A DNA stretch of 64,000 nucleotides from assembly GCA_027422505.1 (NCBI GenBank), contig JAPQWV010000051.1, forward strand, positions 1 to 64,000. Reading direction: 5' to 3'. The position numbers and the translations under genes are program-made. Positions 57,690-64,000 of the stretch are shown piece by piece (the first letter of the stretch is position 1; each line of letters opens with the position of its first letter). Origin of the DNA: Craterostigma plantagineum (lineage: Eukaryota; Streptophyta; Magnoliopsida; Lamiales; Linderniaceae). The notes below the pieces were generated by a model. The model searched no databases. It had not been told where the DNA came from and saw only the letters and a program-made list of their open reading frames with translations.

Positions 57690-59076
57690 AGTAATGAGGT
57701 TTTGATTATGTAATATGTACACCAATACAAATAATAGACAACTAAAGAGCTGTGGGAAGAGGAGAACTGCCGAAGCCTGAAGTCAAGGAGAAAGGGCTGA
57801 TGGCAGTAACGAGGCAGTTAGTCGGCACTGCTAAAACCTAAAGACGACAAGCAGTGCTGACAAGGCGGAAACTGGACGTACCAAACGGACCGGTCAATGC
57901 CATCAACCGGAAGATCGAAGAATTGCGCCACGTCTAAATAATAGATAGGCCAACAACGGTTGTAATATATTGGTAGCTTATGTATCAAATTCCTTTGATA
58001 TAATAAATACCATTTTGCTTCGTTGAGTTTTGACAATCACCAAAAAGGAGGAAAATGTTAGAAATCATGAATCAAGGAATTCAGATTATACGATTTTGGT
58101 GATTGTCCAAACTTGATTGAGTATACCGGTTAAAAGAAGACTCAAGAACGAATACCAGTCAGCAGGTCACAAGTGGGCCAAAGACCGGACATCAGTCAGC
58201 AGGTCACAAATGCGCCAGAGACCGGATACCAGTCAAGCAGTTTACAAGCACGCCAAGAACTGAATATAAACTGTCAAGACCGGAAATCAGATACCGGACC
58301 TGCCACATGTACGAAGATTCAAAATTATTCAAGGCGGGATGCTGAAGATCTCTGCTGAAGCATTTAAAGCAAGGCTGACAGAAGGAGCCAAGTTGAAGTC
58401 AAGCTGAGCTTAAATAGGAAAGAGCAGATGGCACAGCAAGAACTGCTATGAAGACCGGACAGTACCCATTTTGGGTAAAGTGCATTTAATGCACAGTCCA
58501 GTACACGGTGCTATCTCACAACGACTTTCTTCATCAAAGAACGAGTATATATATCAGATAAGAGGCATTGAAGATAGTTACGACACTCTACTACGAGAAA
58601 TCAAACAAGATTCAAATCCCATCAAAGGGAAGAGAGAAATTAGAAAGTGTTATCCTCACTGCACGAAAACCGGTTTGGTTAAGTAAGTCAGTTATTTTTC
58701 CGATGGAATGTAAAAAGCTGTTGAAGTAGGTGGATTGTATTATACGACTGCCTAGGGATTCACTAGATTAAGCTGATGGCAGCTGGGTAGGTTGTACATT
58801 GAGTGTATAACTGAAGTCTAGTGAACCTTTCTTGCAAGAAGAAGGGTAGACGTAGGAGATTTAACTCCGAACTTCCAAAAACAAACCGGTGTCTTTCCTA
58901 TACACACACTAACACATTACACCCTTCATCAGTCTTGGTTCAAAACCGACTAACTCACTTCTGCACCAGTTACACTTAAAAATATCAAGTACCGGTATTA
59001 GCCTTAACCGGTTAAATACCGAAAAGCGTCAAGCGTTTATTCGTCCCCCCTCTAAACGCGTAAACAGATCCTAACA
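57690..59076 (+). mobile_element. 3' end and LTR of a second element C copy
   Basis: Internal 3' part (about 57690-58055) with polypurine tract AAAAAGGAGGAAAA (about 58042-58055), followed by LTR 58056-59076 (TGTTAGAAATCATG...GATCCTAACA, 1021 bases). More diverged than the other two C LTRs; it contains extra tandem copies of a GACCGG-ACATCAGTCAGCAGG unit near 58130-58240. The 5' part is missing. Right flank is Copia B pol sequence. Confidence 0.8.
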
Positions 59077-59494
59077 ATCTTATAATAAAATCTCACCACA
59101 ATACTTAACATACTTAAGTAAAATATCAGAAGAACAAGAACCCTTCAACTTTCAAGAAGCAAAAAGTCAACCTACTTGGCGAAAAGCTATAGCAGAAGAA
59201 TTAGAAGCTTTATAAAAAAATCACACATGGGACATTGTCCAACAACCAAAAAGTCAACCCGTAGGTTGCAAGTGGATCTACCAAATTAATAGTGATGGAA
59301 CTGTCGAGCGATACAAAGCAAGATTAGTAACAAAAGGAAACAAACACAAGGAATAGATTATCATGAGACATTCGTTCCAGTTGCGAAGATGAATACTGTA
59401 AGAATCCTTTTATCCATAGACGTGAATCATGGGTGGGATTTATCTGAAATGAATGTCAAAAATGCTTTCCTTCAAGGAGACCTGGAGGAAGTAT
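59077..59494 (+). pseudogene. Copia 'B' pol fragment: N-terminal part of reverse transcriptase
   Basis: Recognisable: FNFQEAKSQPTWRKAIAEEL, NHTWDIVQQPKSQPVGCKWI, DGTVERYKARLVTKG, DYHETFVPVAKMNTVRILLS and NVKNAFLQGDLEEV, interrupted by a stop (near 59212) and a frameshift near 59340. It ends at the point in RT where the 3' half at 43021 begins, and stops at AGTAT (59490-59494) against the inverted element C LTR. Confidence 0.82.
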
Positions 59495-60467
59495 TGTTAG
59501 GATCAGTTAACGCATTTAGAGGGGGTAAATAAACGTGTATCTCTTCTTCGGTACTTAACCGATTAGAGTTAATACCAGTGCTTGATATTTTTCTAAATGT
59601 TACTTGTGCGGAAACGAGTCGGTCGGTTTTGAACCAAGACCGATGGTAAATGTGATGTGTTTGTGTGTGTGTGTGTGAAGGAACACCAGTTTGTTTCTGG
59701 AAGTTCGGAGTTAACTCTCATACGTCTCCCCTTCTTCCTCGTAAGAAGGTCCACTAGATCTTCAGTTATACAATACACAGTACAACCTAACCAGCTGCCC
59801 TCAGCTTAATCTAGTGAATCACCTAGGCAGTCGTATACTACAATCCACCTACTTCAAGAGCTTGTTAAAGTCCCTTGGAAACAACTCACTTACTAACCGA
59901 AACTGGTCTACGTACTGTGAGGACAACACCTAAATTTTTCTTTCTTCTCTTGGAAGTTTTTGAGCTGTATCTCATTTTTTATTTCTCGTGATAAAGTGTC
60001 GTTGTATTGTCGCTAGGTCTTCATCATTCCTCTCTCTTTTTTATTTTATTTTATAGTTGAGCTTGATGAAAGGAGTCGTTGTGAGATAGCTCCTTGTACT
60101 GGAGAGTGCATTAAATGTTATTTACCCAAAACGGGTACTGTCCGGTCTTCATAGCAGTTTGCGCTGTGCCATTTGCTTTTTCCTTTCTAAGCTTGGCTTG
60201 ACTTCAACTTGGCTCCTCCTAGCAGCCTTGCATTAAATGCTTCATCAGAAGTCTTCAATGTCCCGCCGTGAATAATTTTCGAATCTTCGTCCACGTGGCA
60301 AGTCCGGTATCTGCACTCCGGTCTTGGCAGTTTACATTCGGTTTCTGGTGCGTTTGTGAACTGTTGACTGGTATCCGGTCTTGAGTCTTCGTTTAACCAG
60401 TATACTCAGTCAAGTTTGGACAATCACCACTGTTTAATCTGAATTCTTTGATTCACGATTTCTAACA
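59495..60467 (-). repeat. Inverted LTR of element C (3' LTR)
   Basis: 973 bases, reverse complement of the LTR type at 43022 and clearly closer to it than to the copy at 58056. Followed on the right by a complement of a polypurine tract (ATTTCCCCCTTTTT, 60466-60480), so the element body extends to the right on the minus strand. Left flank AGTAT. Confidence 0.87.
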
Positions 60468-62900
60468 ATTTCCCCCTTTTTGGTGATTGCCAAAACTCAA
60501 CGAAGCAGAAAGTATTTATTATATCAAACGAATTTGATACATAATCTACCGATCTATTTCAACCGTTATTGTCAGCCTATCTTGTACTAGACTTAGGCCA
60601 GTTCTTCGATCTTCCGGTTGATGGGATTTCCCGGTCTGTCTGATACGTCCGGTTTCTGCCTTGTCAGTACTGCTCTTTATCTTCAGTTAGCAGTACTGAC
60701 CGTCTGCTTCGTCAATACTGCCATCTGCCCTCTCCTGAACTGGCAGTACTCTTCTTCCTCCTTTTTGACAATCACTTGTCCAGTTTGAGGAAGGCGGTAT
60801 CAGACATTGCGACGAGGAGATTTCACAAATTTTTTTCTCCTCGATGAGCGCAACGAATCTGATAGGAGCAGAGAGATATCGTCTGGCATGGCATTCAGTT
60901 GCCAGTACCCACTCTCCTACTCCACTGTCGAATCTTGGTGGGTTCTCAGCCTTTCCTCCACCAAGAAACTGGGACATGCGCCCTGTTCGCGGCATCTTCT
61001 TTTTAGCTAGTGCCATTTTCTGTGCGTTCTGGGTTTGTCACTTTCATCTCGCCCAGTCCACAGAGAAGCTTCCCAGAGCTAGCTTTTTGTACCGTCGGAC
61101 TGACTTTAGAATTCTTGCTGGTTCGAAACAGCATCTTTACGTCTTTGTTGGATCTCCAAGAGGTCTTTTGATACCCCTAATGGGTCGGTTTGTGTCCAAT
61201 GTCGAGCCACTGCAGCTTTGAGGTGGTTGGATAAGAAAATCGGATTTAGGCTAATTAGGCTTTTTTCTGGTTGCGAGGCTTATCTTGACTAAGGGTGGTG
61301 GATATTTTTGGAGGTTTAGGCTTTTTGGAAATTCAGTTGATTGCGAGTTGATAAATTTCGAAGGAGGAACGAGGTCCTTAAATACTTGAAGAAATCCGTC
61401 GTGTCGTGTCACGGGTGAACAGTAATCCAGACTATCCTTATCTTCTTCACTCAGTGCTTCGGAATATTACATCTTGTCCGTTGTCAGATATTCGTTGATG
61501 ACAAGACTATTCACTCATTCTGATGAACCTGCAAACTCGAAGCCAGCTATACCAAGACATAACATCGATGAAGTGCAAGTATTAAACTAAAGTCGGTCTT
61601 TAACCAACAATATGGGTAGTGTGCATTGGGCAAACACTGGTTCCGTTTCAGAAGGAATCCGGTATAGATAGTAAATTCTTAAAAAAGAATAGAAGACCTT
61701 ATATATATGTTTGTTTAGTGGATATTTGATTGAGTGCAATTTTGGCTGAAATCGACCGGATAAGTGTATGACCTGGCTATTATGAAAGAATGACCGGAAG
61801 GGTTGTGCACTGAAATCATCAAAATGCAACCGTTTCTGTAATGTCTAGGCAATAGCGTTATATCACTGATTTTAGATATAACATCGTTCCCCCTGACTTC
61901 ATGCCAGGACTCTTAAGTTATTGCTAATAGTCCTAAGACATTTCGAAAGAGAAAAAGCTTAGCTTCGAGGAGCAGTTTCATGAAGTGTCTGTTACTTGCC
62001 AGTTTGTCGAAGTATCCCTCAGTCTCCCTTTCTTTGAGCACACAATCTCAGGCGATGTCTGATCTGTGTTGTCCTTGAGTGACGTATCGATTTTGTGTTT
62101 GTATCTGTTGCATGTTTGTCGTGTCCGATTCTTCTACTCCATATCCCCTGAATGGTGTTAGATCCGTCGGTTCTTGTGAGCAACAACTCCATGCAGAGAC
62201 GTACTTGACTCTTTAGACATCGCAGTTGACGTTGACTGTTGCTGTTATGTAGAGTACTTTCCTGTCTGCTGTGTGGTGGTTTTTCTTAAGGTCTCACTGG
62301 AACCGTCTACTGAAACCGAAATTGTATAACTTATCCGGTCTGCTGCTGTTGAATACAATAGTTTATCCTCAAAATTCTCAGTATTTGATCACATCTGATA
62401 CACCTCCCTTCGTGCTTGAGTTCGATGCACCCATTCGAGTCGATGCTCCTGTTCCATGCCAAAATTCTTTAAGTAGTTCCTTGTTTGCTATCAACACAGG
62501 AGTTGACCGGTTCTTCCCTTAGAGTAGGCAATTCATTCTTCGAAATTCAGAGAAGGATCAACTACTGTTGAATGGAGCAGTTATGCGAAAACTGGAATAA
62601 CTTTGTCTTCGGGCGTCCGAATTCCGGTTCGTAAATTCCCTTGCAAACTAGACTACCAGAAGATCGTAATGCTATAAGATTTGCTGCCCAGTCATGCTCA
62701 GAGAGGAGTACGTCACTCTACAAGACTGCTACAAGCTCAAAAAGATGGTCTCTCGAACTGATAATTACAGAGTTATATATCTGATTTTTCCAAGTGTCGA
62801 TCGAGTTATGCCGTTGATCTGTTCTGATCGGACGCTCCAAGTAGTGCCACGCCGCACATGCTTTGCGCGTGATTAAACGAGGATCACATGACGAATTTTT
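60468..62900 (-). mobile_element. 3' internal region of element C, coding content unrecognised
   Basis: The first about 330 bases match, in reverse complement, the internal 3' part seen at 57690-58055. Beyond that there are only short frames on either strand and no pol motif. Such non-coding or env-like 3' regions are common in SIRE-type elements. The right boundary is not defined. Confidence 0.5.
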
Positions 62901-63482
62901 AAGTGAAAACCCGCGTTTAATTGTGAGCCGTTCGATCTTGATCTAGTGGCTGAGATCTATCATCCGCTTCAATCCGTCTCAGCGCATCCTGGCCGCGCGA
63001 TGCTTCGCGCGCCATCCGACGTCTCGCATTTAAAGTCCCAGCTTCAAATGTCATCCACCAGCTCAGGCGCGAACCAAGATCCGACGGTCCCTGAACTTTG
63101 ATCAGTTCTTCAGCTCCATTCCAAATCAGTTCGTCCGGCCTTCTTCTCCGGCCAATCCGGCGGCTCCGGCGAGGTCCAGGCTCGCATTCTTGAACATGAA
63201 GCTCTCCGACTACAACCTGTAGCCTGTAATAAGAAATTGAACACTTCACCCGTTTTTTCGAGCGTCCATTTCATTGCAAAACCTAATAAAGATGCTTGCT
63301 GTTCTTCACTGCTGCCGCCCGTCGCTGTTCGTGTTTGCCATTGCCCGTAGCTCGTTAGGCACGCCGTTCGACGCCTGCAGCTCGTCGCTCTCGGAACCGC
63401 ACGTGCCTGTTCGTTGCCTTCCTCGCCGAGTCGTCGTTGGTCGCCGCTGCTAGGGGTTCCTTCTTGCCCTGTAGACGAAAAT
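62901..63482. other. GC-richer unassigned stretch before the CLC fragment
   Basis: Contains GTGAGCCGTTCGATCTTGAT (about 62922), a phrase type frequent in plant LTR/UTR sequences. A 110-codon minus-strand frame (62917-63249) has no recognisable similarity. No sure gene. Confidence 0.3.
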
Positions 63483-64000
63483 GTTTCAGTTGATTAAAGA
63501 GAGATTTGGGCTCCCAGATGTAGCCTGCCCAGCCCTAGGTGGTCTAGGAGCTGGTCTAGTCGCTCTAAGGTATCCAGGAATATTGTATTGGGGTTGTCGA
63601 TGAAATCTTACACACTGGAAAAACTGCTTCGGCGCGTGGAATTTGGCTTTTGGCTCAGTTATCAACAGCAAAAGTTGCGGCCACAGCTTTATGCAAAGGG
63701 TCTGGCCTTGTAAGCGGGTTATATGCCCCGAGTTTGATGATAGGCTCTGCCGTGGGTGCTGTTTTTGGGGGCTGTGCTGACGAGCCACAGGCATATGCAC
63801 TTGTAATGGAATTATTTTTTCTTTCTTTGTCGTTCATCAACCGAGTTTTATTTTCTTGAATTTCAAGTTTCGATTTTTATTGAATCTTATGTTGCTAATT
63901 TTGTGTTTATGGGCATTTTTGTAGGTGGGAATGGCTGCAACGTTGGCGTCTGCGTGTTCTGTACCTTGTTCGGTCCTTCTTCTCTTTGAGCTGACGAAAA
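63483..64000 (+). pseudogene. CLC-e-like chloride channel fragment, degraded, runs off the window
   Basis: Two segments of a voltage-gated chloride channel/antiporter family protein. 63483-63807: FQLIKERFGLPDVACPALGG, LGAGLVALRYPGILYWG, then in another frame VDEILHTGKTAS, TAKVAATALCKGSGLVSG and LYAPSLMIGSAVGAVFGG. Intron (GTAATG...TTGTAG) 63808-63924. Then 63925-64000: VGMAATLASACSVPCSVLLL and FELTK. Oddities: a frameshift near 63597, absence of about 15 residues usually found between GG.A.E and PQAYALV, and a missing residue at SVP-SVLL. No upstream exon is visible. The GKGSG-equivalent CKGSGLVGG region is otherwise well kept. CLC-e (plastid type) is the best guess; probably a pseudogene, but the rest is outside the window. 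Confidence 0.65.

Noticed and set aside
43022..59076. One huge element C running from the LTR at 43022 to the LTR at 58056
   Set aside because: Flanks do not match (ATACT versus ATCTT), the LTRs are the less similar pair, and a jacalin gene would lie inside; the inverted LTR at 59495 is the better partner.
62917..63249. 110-codon minus-strand Arg-rich frame
   Set aside because: No domain or start context; GC-rich sequence gives such frames by chance.

Overview
This is nuclear DNA of a flowering plant, probably a eudicot. Genes are split by many short introns, and plant-only families are present (CCAR1-like RSA1/EMB1579, phytosulfokine receptor, jacalin lectin, CLC-e-like channel). LTR retrotransposons primed by initiator-tRNA-Met and small hAT-type elements fill the gaps. 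GC-rich LRR receptor kinases stand against AT-rich spacers. I cannot name the species. All product names come from recognising motifs by eye; no database search was run.

Gene-rich half (1-28,100): the 5' part of a katanin p80 gene (-, running off the left edge) shares a divergent promoter with a complete PUX7-type UBA-UAS-UBX gene (+, 10 exons). Next is a complete 21-exon RSA1/EMB1579-like gene (-, about 1464 aa), then a two-exon LRR pseudokinase receptor (+). It converges on an intronless PSKR1-like receptor kinase (-). After about 3 kb with a long foldback repeat comes a DUF3755/SANT-like gene (-) with a hAT-type MITE just upstream.

Transposon-rich half (28,200-64,000): a structurally intact, very young Tnt1/Tork-like Copia (29,101-34,386), then a pectinesterase pseudogene. 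A jacalin-lectin gene follows, cut in its second exon by a coding-poor Copia and hit next to its stop codon by a hAT-type element. Beyond it lies a nest of broken elements: Copia 'B' in two halves, SIRE-like Copia 'C' pieces, a long Tekay/Del-like Gypsy LTR, a 5'-truncated LINE and a tandem-repeat array. These surround a second, apparently intact jacalin gene. A degraded CLC-e-like fragment runs off the right edge.

Most interesting reading: the halves of Copia B (51,776-59,494 on +, 43,021-41,730 on -) carry matching 5-bp target duplications (GTAGG) in opposite orientation. The two LTRs of the element C nested in it carry matching AGTAT duplications, also in opposite orientation. A single inversion (or an inverted assembly join) explains both. 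Undoing it places the two jacalin genes head-to-tail about 0.9 kb apart, as an ancestral tandem pair.

The katanin gene has two, and the DUF3755 gene probably one, single-base frameshift at short homopolymers, so residual sequencing error should be considered before calling those genes broken.
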